Part shown: one piece after another, positions 33,762 to 42,436 of the stretch | How the letters are laid out: each line of letters begins with the position of its first letter | Position numbering within the stretch: position 1 is the stretch's first letter | Source of the DNA: Alloboseaceae bacterium BT-24-1 | GTDB lineage: Bacteria > Pseudomonadota > Alphaproteobacteria > Rhizobiales > Beijerinckiaceae | Assembly: GCA_025846845.1 (NCBI GenBank) | Contig: JAOYTL010000014.1 | Location: forward strand, 135,541 to 199,540 | DNA length: 64,000 bases | Direction of reading: 5' to 3' | Notes under the pieces: generated by a model | Database searches by the model: none | Told to the model about the DNA's origin: nothing | The model's input: only the letters and a program-made list of their open reading frames with translations | Position numbers and translations under genes: made by a program

Positions 33762-34592
33762 ATGACCCGCAGCTTCGTGCTCTGCGCCGACGATTTCGCG
33801 ATGACCGAGGGCGTCAGCCGCTCGATCCTGGAATTGCTCGCGGCCGGCAAGCTCTCGGCGACGGGAGCGATGACCAACCGGCCGCACTGGCCGCGGCTGG
33901 CAGGCGAGCTTGCGGCCTTTGCTGGCCGCGCCGATCTCGGGCTCCACCTCAATCTGACCTGCGCGGCGCCGCTTGCGGCTATGCCGACCGTGGCGCCATC
34001 GGGCCATCTGCCGAAGCTCGGCGAACTCGCGCCGTTGGCGCTGCGCTCAGGCGCCGCGCGCGACGAGATCGCCAGTGAGATCGCCCGCCAGCTCGACGCC
34101 TTCGAGCAGCATCTCGGCCGGGCGCCGGATTTCGTCGATGGCCACCAGCATGTCCATGTCCTGCCGGGCATCCGCGGCGCGGTGCTCGATGCACTTGCTC
34201 GACGCTATCCTGCGGGATCGGTCTATCTGCGCGACCCTGCCGATTCCATCGCGGCGATCCGCGCGCGCGGCGTCGCCATCGGCAAGGCGCTGACCGTCGC
34301 CGGCCTCGCAACCGGCTTGCGCCAGGCCGCAGCCCGGCGTGGCATCCCGACCAATCGCGGCTTCTCGGGCTTCTCTCCCTTCGACGCCAGGCGCGATTTC
34401 GCTGTCGATCTGACGGCCTTTCTCGTCAAACCTGGTCCGATGCATCTGGTGATGTGCCATCCGGGCCATGTCGACGATGAGCTCGTCGCGCTCGACCCAG
34501 TCGTCGCGACGCGGCCTCTGGAGCATGGGGTGCTCACGACCTTCGAGCCACCTCAGGGACTGAGGGTCGGCCGTTTCGAGGCGGCCGCGTAG
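33762..34592 (+). CDS. ChbG/HpnK family deacetylase
   Basis: A 276-residue YdjC-fold protein. The metal site is recognisable: ADDF (Asp10-Asp11), LGLHLNLT and DGHQHVHVLPG. Family members remove acetyl groups from chito-oligosaccharides (ChbG) or from N-acetylglucosaminyl hopanoid (HpnK). The divergent GT2 gene 94 bp away suggests a lipid-linked sugar substrate. The ATG at 33762 matches the family N-terminus. Confidence 0.85.
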   Translation: MTRSFVLCADDFAMTEGVSRSILELLAAGKLSATGAMTNRPHWPRLAGELAAFAGRADLGLHLNLTCAAPLAAMPTVAPSGHLPKLGELAPLALRSGAARDEIASEIARQLDAFEQHLGRAPDFVDGHQHVHVLPGIRGAVLDALARRYPAGSVYLRDPADSIAAIRARGVAIGKALTVAGLATGLRQAAARRGIPTNRGFSGFSPFDARRDFAVDLTAFLVKPGPMHLVMCHPGHVDDELVALDPVVATRPLEHGVLTTFEPPQGLRVGRFEAAA

Positions 34593-34720
34593 ATCCGGCC
34601 GCTCTGTCGAGATGCGTGCAGGCATCGTCCATACGCAATCGAAAATTTACCCTGATCGCGCATCGTGTCCCTGCCGACCCCGACCTGTCCGGGAAGCGTC
34701 GGGTCTGGAGTTCGCAGGAT

Positions 34721-36427
34721 ATGAGCGTGATGGCCTGGTTACAGCCGAGGTCGCGGCGATCGCAGGCGGCTATGCCGCAGATCGGCCAGGTCGAGACGGT
34801 GATGCGTTCGCTCAGCAGCCAGATCGCTGGAGCGGCCGTCGCCATCGTCGCTGTCGCCATCGTCTTCGTCGTCATCGCGGCCGCCCGCTACAACGAAACC
34901 AAGACGCGCGGCGATCTCGAACAGAAGATGATGTCGCTGACGGCGATGATCGCACATGCCTCGCCGCCGATGATCCTGGCACGCGACACCATCACCTTGA
35001 GCTACATTCTCGAGTCGCTGAAGCGTGATCCCGACTTCGACGCCGGCTTCGTCGCTGACGACCTCGTCGCCCTAGCCTCGGCCGGCCGCAACGACGAGGC
35101 GCGGCTGTCGTTCACACCGAACAGGCTCGCCAAGTCGATGGGGCGCGAAGCCTGGGAGGTCCTTGGCGAGCAGAATACGTTGCGGCTCGAGGACAAGACC
35201 TATGTGACGCAACTGCTCACGGTGAAGGTCGGCGGCTTCCAGAAGCAGATCGGCTATGTCGCGCTGCGCTTCGACAAGACCCGGCTGATCGCACGGTCGG
35301 CCTGGGAGCAGTTCCTGACGATCGGGATCGGCATCGCCCTGCTCGTCGTCCTCGGACCCCTGCTCTGGATTTCGCTGTCCCGGACCATGCGTCCGCTCAA
35401 GAGCATGACCCGCGCCATCGTCAACATTTCCGACGGCAAGCTCGACACGCCGATCGACGCCGTCGGTCGGCAGGACGAGATCGGCGCGATCGCACGCGCA
35501 CTCGGCGTGCTCAAACTGCGCCTTGCCGAGCGGGCGAGCCTGCAGGAACAGCAACTCGCGACGGAAGTCGATCGCGATCGCCACCAGAAGCATACCGAGG
35601 AGGCGATCGCGCTGTTCCGCGGTGAGGTCGGCGTCGCGCTCGAAGCTTTCAAGAGCAATGCCGACCGGATGGGCGAGGCCTCCGACGGTCTGGCCCGCGT
35701 CGCGGCTGAGTCGTCGGAGCGCGCCGCCCGTGCCGCCCAGAACTCGCAGGGCGCCTCGGCCAATGTCGAGAACGCCGCCCAGGCTGCCGAGGAGATGGGC
35801 GCGGCGATCCGCGAGGTCGAATTCCAGATCCGTCGCGTCCGCACCGAGATCGTCGAGGCTGCTTCGGCGTCCCGCGACACGGCAGGCTCGGTCCAGGCGC
35901 TGGACGAGACGGCGCGCGCCATCGGCGAGGTCGTCAACCTCATTCGCGACATTGCCGCGCAGACCAACCTGCTGGCGCTCAACGCCACGATCGAGGCGGC
36001 GCGTGCCGGCGAAGCCGGGCGCGGCTTTGCCGTCGTTGCGGCCGAAGTGAAGAGCCTGGCGTCCCAGACGGCCGATGCCACCGACCGGATCGTCAGCCAG
36101 GTCGGCGCCATCCAGGGCGCGACGACCGAGGTCGTCGACGCGATCCAGAACATCGCCAGCCGCATGGGCGCGATCGAGAACTTCGCCAATTCGGTTGCGA
36201 CGTCGATCGAGCAGCAGGCGATCGCCACCGGAGAGATCGCCAGCGGCGTCGCCATGGCGAGCACGTCGGCGCTGTCGGTCTCCAGCGACCTCAGCGTGCT
36301 GGCCGACAGCGTCGAGGAGACCGGGCGCTCGGCCGAGCAGGTTCGTGACGCCGCAGGCGAGGTCTCGGCCCAGGCGATGCGGCTCGATTCGACCGTCGAC
36401 CAGTTCCTGAAGCGCGTCGCCGCCTGA
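34721..36427 (+). CDS. Methyl-accepting chemotaxis protein
   Basis: A 568-residue transducer: TM1 (about 35-55), periplasmic domain of some 140 residues, TM2 (about 198-219), HAMP (RTMRPLKSMTRAIVNISDGK) and a long signalling coiled coil. The CheA/CheW-contact hairpin tip (IRDIAAQTNLLALNATIEAA) is well conserved. No clear C-terminal NWETF-type tail for CheR is present. ATG at 34721 is chosen because it places TM1 near the N-terminus and follows a GGAG/AGGA region; an upstream in-frame start adds 35 unlikely residues. The ligand is unknown. No other che genes are near. Confidence 0.88.
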   Translation: MSVMAWLQPRSRRSQAAMPQIGQVETVMRSLSSQIAGAAVAIVAVAIVFVVIAAARYNETKTRGDLEQKMMSLTAMIAHASPPMILARDTITLSYILESLKRDPDFDAGFVADDLVALASAGRNDEARLSFTPNRLAKSMGREAWEVLGEQNTLRLEDKTYVTQLLTVKVGGFQKQIGYVALRFDKTRLIARSAWEQFLTIGIGIALLVVLGPLLWISLSRTMRPLKSMTRAIVNISDGKLDTPIDAVGRQDEIGAIARALGVLKLRLAERASLQEQQLATEVDRDRHQKHTEEAIALFRGEVGVALEAFKSNADRMGEASDGLARVAAESSERAARAAQNSQGASANVENAAQAAEEMGAAIREVEFQIRRVRTEIVEAASASRDTAGSVQALDETARAIGEVVNLIRDIAAQTNLLALNATIEAARAGEAGRGFAVVAAEVKSLASQTADATDRIVSQVGAIQGATTEVVDAIQNIASRMGAIENFANSVATSIEQQAIATGEIASGVAMASTSALSVSSDLSVLADSVEETGRSAEQVRDAAGEVSAQAMRLDSTVDQFLKRVAA

Positions 36428-36445
36428 CGGCCTTACACAAACGAA

Positions 36446-36467
36446 ACGGGGCCCTTGCGGGCCCCGT
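36446..36467. terminator. Bidirectional hairpin between the chemoreceptor and SOD genes
   Basis: A 9-bp perfect stem (36446-36454 with 36459-36467), loop TTGC. The minus-strand side runs into TTTCGTTTGTG, so it best serves the sod gene. Confidence 0.75.
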
Positions 36468-36499
36468 CCATAATCATCTCGTCGAGTGATCCGTGGGGA

Positions 36500-37099
36500 T
36501 CAGGCTTTGGCGCCGTCATAGAGCTCGGCGACGTAGTCCCAGTTCACCAGGCTATCGAGGAAGGCCTTGAGATAGTCCGGGCGACGATTGCGGTAGTCGA
36601 TGTAGTAGGAGTGCTCCCAGACGTCGACGCCGAGAATCGGCGTGCCGCCATGGACCAGCGGGCTCTCGCCATTCGGGGTCTTGCTGACAGCCAGCTTGCC
36701 GCCCTTGACCTCGAGCCAGGCCCAGCCGGAGCCGAACTGGCCAACGCCGGCGGCGACGAAATCTTCCTTGAACTTGTCGACCGAGCCGAAGGAATCGGTG
36801 ATCGCCTTCTCCAGCGCGCCCGGCAGCTTGCCGCCGCCATTCGGCTTCATCCACTTCCAGAAGTGCAGGTGGTTATAGTGCTGGCCGGCATTGTTGAACA
36901 CGGCCGGGTTCTTGCCGTAGGAGCCCTTGACGATCTCTTCGAGCGACTTGCCCTCGAATTCGGTGCCCTTGATCGCGTTGTTACCGTTGTTGACGTAGGC
37001 GAGGTGGTGCTTGTCGTGGTGGTACTCCAGCGTCTCCTTCGACATAAACGGCTGGAGGGCGTCATGCGCATACGGAAGATCGGGCAGGGTAAAGGACAT
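36500..37099 (-). CDS. sodB: Superoxide dismutase, Fe-type
   Basis: A 199-residue Fe/Mn-family SOD that dismutates superoxide in the cytoplasm. Ligands are visible as His27 (LEYHHDKHH), His77 (HYNHLHFW), and Asp and His in GVDVWEHSYYIDY. The glutamine in FNNAGQHYNH, at the position that is Gly in Mn enzymes, indicates an iron-type enzyme. ATG at 37099 follows GGAGAGGCC. A GGGCA-N5-TGCCC dyad lies 62 bp upstream. It converges with the chemoreceptor gene at a shared hairpin. Confidence 0.94.
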   Translation of the reverse strand: MSFTLPDLPYAHDALQPFMSKETLEYHHDKHHLAYVNNGNNAIKGTEFEGKSLEEIVKGSYGKNPAVFNNAGQHYNHLHFWKWMKPNGGGKLPGALEKAITDSFGSVDKFKEDFVAAGVGQFGSGWAWLEVKGGKLAVSKTPNGESPLVHGGTPILGVDVWEHSYYIDYRNRRPDYLKAFLDSLVNWDYVAELYDGAKA

Positions 37100-37160
37100 G
37101 GGGCCTCTCCTTGGGCTGTCGAAATCGCGACGTGAGAATGGCTGCAACGACGCAACGCAT

Positions 37161-37175
37161 GGGCAATGTATGCCC
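37161..37175. promoter_or_regulatory. Inverted repeat upstream of sodB
   Basis: GGGCA-N5-TGCCC in the 283-bp gap between sodB and the acidic membrane protein gene. Its function is unknown; the position suits an operator for sodB. Confidence 0.3.
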
Positions 37176-37370
37176 GGCGGAACACCCCGCCATTCGCCTG
37201 TTAGTTAAGCCGCCCGGCCCGCAGCGGCAACCGCCGAGACCTGAGAATTCGGGCACGGCCGGCTTGCGTCGCGCAGGGAGGTGGCCCCGAGGCCGTTCGG
37301 TTGGCAATAAGGCATGGTATCGATAGGTTAACCGCTGGGGCAGCAAGCTGTTGCAGCTCGCCCAGCCTCA

Positions 37371-37385
37371 AAGGAGCAAGCGTTG
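37371..37385 (+). promoter_or_regulatory. Strong Shine-Dalgarno sequence before a TTG start
   Basis: AAGGAG at 37371-37376, six bases before TTG at 37383. There is no ATG at a usable distance, so it fixes the start of the following gene. Confidence 0.7.
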
Positions 37386-38846
37386 GTCAAGCTTTTCGTG
37401 GTTCTCGGGCTCGCTCTGCTGGCGGGCGGCGCCTATGCCATCGTCGATGGCTGGGCTTATGTCGTCCTGGAGCGAGGCTTCACTGAGGTCATCCTGGGGG
37501 CACTGGCGGTGACGGCCGGTTTGATCCTGCTCGCGCTCGCGGCCGTGCTCGCGGAGGTCCGCCGGCTCAAGGGACTGGTCAGCGGCGCCATGGCAGTCGT
37601 TGCGCTGTCCGAGCCGCGCTCCAGTGAACGGCCGGCGCCGAACGAAGCAACTGCGCGCCCGGAGCCCGTGCTCGAAAGGGAACGGGGGCCTGAGGCAGGG
37701 CATATCGGTATCGCGACCCCGCTGGCGGCGGGAGCAGGGGCTGCTGCGGTTGCAGGCGCACTGACAAGCCTGGCGAAGGCCGAGGAGCCGGCCGGCGAAA
37801 ATGCACCCGATAAGCCGGAAGAAGCCGATAAGGCGGAAGGCGATGACGCCGACGACAAGCGCTCCGACCATGCCGAGGTGGTCGTCGCCGAGCCGCAGCA
37901 GCCGCCTGCGACCGTGACCGGCGAGGCCGACGACTGGCTGTTGCCTCCGCTGCCCGCGGCGCTCGATGCGGTGCCCTCCGAGGTCAGGCCGGACGAGCGG
38001 GGCGAGAGCGCCGAGGCCGAAGGGAAGTCCGAGGCCTCGGAGGACGAAGCGGATCGACCGATCTCGGCTGGCATCGAAGAGCCGTCGCAACCGGACGATG
38101 AGGAACGCGACGAAGCAAAGCCCGCTACGGCTTCGGTGAATGAGCCTGAAGCGGAGCAGGTGAAGGGCGTGGGCGACCCGGCCAAGCAGAAGACCGCATC
38201 CGAGGCGGAGGATGAGGACCGGCTTTGGTGGCCGCGCATCGACCGCCCGTCGACCGGGGCGACAGCCTCGATCGCTGACGAGTTCACGGCGCTGCGCGAT
38301 CAACTCTCCGGGGTGGTCAACGCGCCGGAGGTCGAGTTGCCGCGACGCGATCGCGCGGGTGCAAGCGATGGCTTGGGTGCAGCGGAGACCTGGATGGCGC
38401 CGCGGGCCTGGCCTCCGGTGACGCAGCCGCGCGATCCCGGCGCCCTGGGCGATGTCGAAGCCGAGATCGCCGACAAGGCTGCCCCAGAGGGCACCGAGGC
38501 CGAGATAGCTGACATTGGCGAGGCTGCGGCCCGCGAACCGGAACCGGAACCGGAGGAAGAGCTGGCGCCGCTGCCGGATCCGGCCGAGGCGGAGGTGCCT
38601 TCTGCGGAGAAGGCGGAGACCGCCGCCGAAGCCAAGTCGGGCAAGGAGCTGCCGGACGGGGAGCCGGCGGCTTCGGAAGAGGGCGTGATTGGAGCCTACC
38701 AGGTCGGCGAGACGCAGTTCACCATGTTCGCCGACGGTTCGATCCACGCCCGTACGCCGGACGGCGACTATACCTTCGCCTCGATGGACGAGCTGAAAAC
38801 CTATCTCGCCAGCGAGAAGGACAAGCTGGAGCCTAGCTCTAGCTGA
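37383..38846 (+). CDS. Acidic membrane-anchored protein of unknown function
   Basis: A 487-residue protein starting at TTG. Two N-terminal hydrophobic segments (about 4-26 and 34-60) are followed by some 370 residues of disordered, Glu/Ala/Pro/Asp-rich sequence (PEPEPEEE and similar). A compact C-terminal domain of about 45 residues (GAYQVGETQFTMFADGSIHA onward) ends near the C-terminus and looks folded and conserved. The layout suggests a membrane protein with a long linker presenting a small domain in the cytoplasm. The last eight bases overlap the convergent peptidase gene. No family name recognised. Confidence 0.72.
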   Translation: MVKLFVVLGLALLAGGAYAIVDGWAYVVLERGFTEVILGALAVTAGLILLALAAVLAEVRRLKGLVSGAMAVVALSEPRSSERPAPNEATARPEPVLERERGPEAGHIGIATPLAAGAGAAAVAGALTSLAKAEEPAGENAPDKPEEADKAEGDDADDKRSDHAEVVVAEPQQPPATVTGEADDWLLPPLPAALDAVPSEVRPDERGESAEAEGKSEASEDEADRPISAGIEEPSQPDDEERDEAKPATASVNEPEAEQVKGVGDPAKQKTASEAEDEDRLWWPRIDRPSTGATASIADEFTALRDQLSGVVNAPEVELPRRDRAGASDGLGAAETWMAPRAWPPVTQPRDPGALGDVEAEIADKAAPEGTEAEIADIGEAAAREPEPEPEEELAPLPDPAEAEVPSAEKAETAAEAKSGKELPDGEPAASEEGVIGAYQVGETQFTMFADGSIHARTPDGDYTFASMDELKTYLASEKDKLEPSSS

Positions 38847-40974
38847 CCCGTTCGTTTGTCTTATCCCAGCCGCCGGCAGCCGCCGTGATCGCGAAGGCAT
38901 AGGCGAGGGCGGTTTCCTTCAGCGAGTCGAAGCGCCCGGCGGCGCCGGCATGCCCGGCATCCATGTTGGTGTGCAGCATGACCGGGCCGCCGCCGGTCAT
39001 GGTCGCGCGCAGGCGCGCCACCCATTTCGCCGGCTCCCAATAGGTCACGCGCGGATCGGCCAGCCCGCCCGTCGCCAGGATCGGCGGATAGGCCTGAGCC
39101 TTGACGTTGTCATAGGGCGAATAGCTCAGGATCGTCCGGAAGGCGGCTTCGTCCCGGATCGGATCGCCCCATTCCGGCCATTCCATCGGAGTCAGCGGCA
39201 GGCTCTCGTCGAGGATGGTGTTGAGCACATCGACGAAGGGCACCTCGGCGATGATGCCGGCGAAGAGCTCGGGTGCGAGATTGGCGACGGCGCCCATCAG
39301 CATACCGCCGGCGCTGCCGCCTTCCGCGACGATGCGACCGCGGCTGGTGACGCCCTCTGCCGCCAGCATCTCGCCGGCGGCGATGAAGTCGGTGAAGCTG
39401 TTGGGCTTGTTCTGACGCTTGCCGTCGAGATACCAGCCCCAGCCCTTGTCGGTGCCGCCGCGGATATGGGCGATGGCGTAGACGAAACCGCGATCGACCA
39501 GGCTGAGCGGCCGCGTCCGGAACGAGGCTGACATGGCCGCGCCGTAGGAACCATAGCCGTAGAGCAGGCAGGGCGCCGAGCCGTCGAGCACGAGGTCGCG
39601 TCGGTGCAGCAGCGAGACCGGCACCTTGGCGCCGTCCCTCGCCGTCGCGAAGATGCGGCGCACGACATAGGCGTCGGGATCGTGACCGGACGGGACCTCC
39701 TGGCGTTTCACCAACGTGCGCTCGCCGGTCGCCAGATCGTAATCATAGGTTTCGGCTGGCCGCGCCATCGAAGCGTAGATGAAGCGTAAGGCGTCGGTGT
39801 CGAATTCGTAGCCGGCATCGATGCCGAGCCCATAGGCCTCCTCGTCGAAGGCGATGCTGCTCTCGGCTCCGCTCTTGAGATCGCGGATGACGATGCGCGG
39901 CAGGCCTTCCTCGCGTTCGAGACGGATCAGCCGGTCGGCGAGGCAAAGATGGCTGAGGACGAGCCGAGCGCGCTTATGCGGCACCAGGTCGACCCAGTTG
40001 GCGGGGGACGGATCGGCCAGCGGCGCGCGCACGATCTTGAAGTCTTCGGCGCCGTCCGCATTGGTCAGGATCAGCAACTCGTCGCCATGATGCTCGACGC
40101 TGTACTGCCGCCCTGCCTGGCGGGGGGCGATCAGCTTTGGCGTGCCGGCCTTGTCGGTAAGATCGACCAGCCTGACCTCCGACGTCTCGTGATCGCTGCT
40201 GGAGATCAGCAGGAAGCGGCGGGACTGCGTCTGGTCGATATCGGCGAACAGGCCGGGGTCGGTTTCCTCGTAGAGCAGTTCGTCCTCGCTCTGCGACGTG
40301 CCGAGCCGGTGGCGCAGCACGCGCGTCGGGCGGTGGTCGTCATCGAGCGCGACATAGACGAAGGCGCTGGAATCGGCCGCCCAGATCATCTCGCCGGAGG
40401 TGTCGGCGATCGCGTCCGGCAGGTCCTTGCCGGTTGAAAGGTCGCGGATTCGGATGAGATAGAGCTCCGAGCCGGCCTCGTCGGCGCTCCACGCGAGCAG
40501 GCGATGGTCGGGGCTGTGCTCGGCGTCGCCGAGGTCAAAGAACTCCTTACCCTCGGACAGGGCATCGGCATCGAGCATGACCTGCTCGCGCCCGGGCTTG
40601 CCACTCTTGCCCGAACGCGGCTTGCGGCAGATCAGCGGGTGCTCGCCGCCGCGCCGGTAGCGGCTATAGTAGAGAAACGGTCCGTCCGGCTGTGGCGGCT
40701 CGCTGTCGTCCTCCTTGATCCGCCCGCGCATTTCCTTGATGAGCTCGCGCTGAAGTGTGCGCGTCGGGGCCATCAGTTTGTCGCACCAGGCGTTCTCGGC
40801 CTCCATATGCGTGCGGATCTCGGCCGGCAGGACGTCCGGGTCGCGCAGCACGTCGCGCCAGTTCTCGGCTCGGAGCCAGGCATAGTTGTCGGTCAGCACG
40901 ACGCCATGGACTGTGCTGCTCTGGGGACGAATAGCGGGAACCGGCTGGTCAGAGACCCTGCGTTGGCTAGTCAT
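38839..40974 (-). CDS. Prolyl oligopeptidase family serine peptidase (protease II-like)
   Basis: A 711-residue S9A peptidase. The N-terminal beta-propeller runs to about residue 430 and the C-terminal alpha/beta-hydrolase domain carries the nucleophile Ser in EGGSAGGML, Asp in the following strand region and His in NMDAGHAGAAGR. Oligopeptidase B-type enzymes cut short peptides after Arg/Lys; others cut after Pro. ATG at 40974 is preceded by GGAGA, so the longer frame is not needed. No signal peptide, so cytoplasmic. Confidence 0.9.
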   Translation of the reverse strand: MTSQRRVSDQPVPAIRPQSSTVHGVVLTDNYAWLRAENWRDVLRDPDVLPAEIRTHMEAENAWCDKLMAPTRTLQRELIKEMRGRIKEDDSEPPQPDGPFLYYSRYRRGGEHPLICRKPRSGKSGKPGREQVMLDADALSEGKEFFDLGDAEHSPDHRLLAWSADEAGSELYLIRIRDLSTGKDLPDAIADTSGEMIWAADSSAFVYVALDDDHRPTRVLRHRLGTSQSEDELLYEETDPGLFADIDQTQSRRFLLISSSDHETSEVRLVDLTDKAGTPKLIAPRQAGRQYSVEHHGDELLILTNADGAEDFKIVRAPLADPSPANWVDLVPHKRARLVLSHLCLADRLIRLEREEGLPRIVIRDLKSGAESSIAFDEEAYGLGIDAGYEFDTDALRFIYASMARPAETYDYDLATGERTLVKRQEVPSGHDPDAYVVRRIFATARDGAKVPVSLLHRRDLVLDGSAPCLLYGYGSYGAAMSASFRTRPLSLVDRGFVYAIAHIRGGTDKGWGWYLDGKRQNKPNSFTDFIAAGEMLAAEGVTSRGRIVAEGGSAGGMLMGAVANLAPELFAGIIAEVPFVDVLNTILDESLPLTPMEWPEWGDPIRDEAAFRTILSYSPYDNVKAQAYPPILATGGLADPRVTYWEPAKWVARLRATMTGGGPVMLHTNMDAGHAGAAGRFDSLKETALAYAFAITAAAGGWDKTNERVS

Positions 40975-41370
40975 GCTTGGTCTCCAGACTCGGTTCAACC
41001 ATCTCTAAAGTCCCAATCCACGGTGGGATCGCTTCACTTGGTCGAGACGACAGGTAGAGGTCGGTGGCGGCACTGACAAGGACAACCTTTTCGCGCAAAT
41101 GCTGCGGTGCAAGGCGTGATCGTTACGATGCACGCTCACAATTTCAGCAATAATATGTCTCGATGAATGTATTCGAATCCTTGTCAAGCCACTTGCGATA
41201 TTGAACTGTATGGCTTAGACGGTTGCCGGCTGGTCCGTTTTGCATGATTCTATTCCGGCGGGAATTCGACCGTCTGCCGGCGGAGGTCAGGGAGGGCGCT
41301 CGCGCCTGGAAACAGAGCTGGGCGCAGTCACCGCTACGACTGGTCAAGAAAACAATGGAGCAACGCCATC
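40975..41370. other. 396-bp intergenic region between the peptidase and mucR
   Basis: No gene found. The middle (about 41130-41250) is clearly AT-richer than the surroundings, with runs such as AATTTCAGCAATAATATG. MucR-type proteins bind AT-rich DNA with T-A steps and repress their own genes, so this is the expected control region. A reliable -35/-10 could not be fixed. Confidence 0.5.
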
Positions 41371-41787
41371 ATGGCTGACCAAGACGGTTCCGAATTCATC
41401 GAGCTCACGGCAGATATCGTTTCCGCCTACGTGTCGAACAATTCTGTCCCGGCGTCGGACTTGCCTGCACTGATCAGCGACGTGCACGCTGCGCTCAATC
41501 GTGTCGTCGGCGGCGCTGCCCCGATTGTTCCGGTCGAGGCCCCGAAGCCTGCGATTGCAGTGAAGAAGTCGATCACGGCCGACTATCTGATCTGCCTGGA
41601 GGACGGAAAGAAGTTCAAGTCGCTGAAGCGTCATCTGCGCACGCAGTACAACATGTCGCCTGAGCAATACCGCGAGAAGTGGGGCCTTCCGCCCGATTAC
41701 CCGATGGTCGCGCCGAACTATGCCGAGGCGCGCTCGCAGCTCGCCAAGAAGATGGGTCTCGGCCAGCAGCGCCGCAAGCGCCGCTGA
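41371..41787 (+). CDS. mucR: MucR/Ros family transcriptional regulator
   Basis: A 138-residue global regulator of surface polysaccharide, motility and cell-cycle genes in Hyphomicrobiales. The N-terminal oligomerisation region (1-55) includes LTADIVSAYVSNN. The C-terminal DNA-binding domain reads CLEDGKKFKSLKRHL then RTQYNMSPEQYREKW. At the Ros zinc ligands (Cys, Cys, His, His) it has Cys, Asp, His, Tyr, so classical zinc binding is doubtful, as in the zinc-independent Mesorhizobium homologues. A strong terminator follows. Confidence 0.94.
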   Translation: MADQDGSEFIELTADIVSAYVSNNSVPASDLPALISDVHAALNRVVGGAAPIVPVEAPKPAIAVKKSITADYLICLEDGKKFKSLKRHLRTQYNMSPEQYREKWGLPPDYPMVAPNYAEARSQLAKKMGLGQQRRKRR

Positions 41788-41827
41788 TTGATCGCCGGCC
41801 AAGCCGGCCCAGTCTCCCATGTATTGA

Positions 41828-41855
41828 AGCCGCCGGTCTGACCGGCGGTTTTTTT
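41828..41855 (+). terminator. Rho-independent terminator of mucR
   Basis: An 8-bp stem CCGCCGGT/ACCGGCGG (41830-41837 with 41841-41848), loop CTG, then T7. Confidence 0.93.
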
Positions 41856-42055
41856 ATGCCTCGCGCCGGGCAGATCGCCCTGCGCGAGGGGGCGCGTCGG
41901 CTGATCGAGCTGCGAGCAAGGCCACGGCTCGCGGCCGATGCAAGCCGAAAACTGTCAGGAGCCTGTCGGGATGCCCGGTTACGCGCTTGCGTCAATCGAT
42001 GATAGGAATATATGCCTCGTACGTCTTGGTTGAATTTGGGAGGGCGATACCCGCA

Positions 42056-42436
42056 ATGGAACATACCATGAACATTCTGATTGCCAAGCGGTCGCACCCA
42101 ACTCGGTTGAGCGCTCCGGCCCGGCTGGCGGAAGCAGCTGTCAGCGGCGCGATGAGGCTGCCGGTCGAGGCAATACGGGCCGGCCGTGGAACTCGCAGGA
42201 TCGCCTTTGCTCGCCAGCTTGCAATGTATCTGACCCATGTTGGTTTCGGATTGACCCTGACCGAGGTTGGCGCCTGCTTCGAGCGCGACCGCACGACCGT
42301 GCGTCACGCTTGCGCTCTGGTCGAAGATCGGCGCGACCAGCCGGCATTCGATTTCGCCGTCTCGGCGCTCGAGACCGGCCTGGCGCATCTCGCTTTCGGA
42401 TTGCAGCTGGGGTTCGGCCCGGAGGGCTCCCGATGA
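42056..42436 (+). CDS. Stand-alone DnaA domain IV-like DNA-binding protein
   Basis: A 126-residue protein. The C-terminal two thirds match DnaA domain IV, which recognises DnaA boxes: FARQLAMYLTHVGFGLTLTEV, then RDRTTVRHAC in place of DnaA's DHTTVLHA, then KVE-like LVEDRRD. The ATPase and helicase-loading domains are absent, so it cannot initiate replication itself but could bind DnaA-box-like DNA as a regulator. The start at 42056 follows GGGAGGG (42038-42044), with 42068 as alternative. Its stop overlaps the DUF6456 gene as ATGA. Confidence 0.78.
   Translation: MEHTMNILIAKRSHPTRLSAPARLAEAAVSGAMRLPVEAIRAGRGTRRIAFARQLAMYLTHVGFGLTLTEVGACFERDRTTVRHACALVEDRRDQPAFDFAVSALETGLAHLAFGLQLGFGPEGSR

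Noticed and set aside
41240..41473. A 77-residue frame overlapping the mucR start
   Set aside because: No ribosome-binding site and it runs into mucR in another frame; mucR has the clear family sequence.
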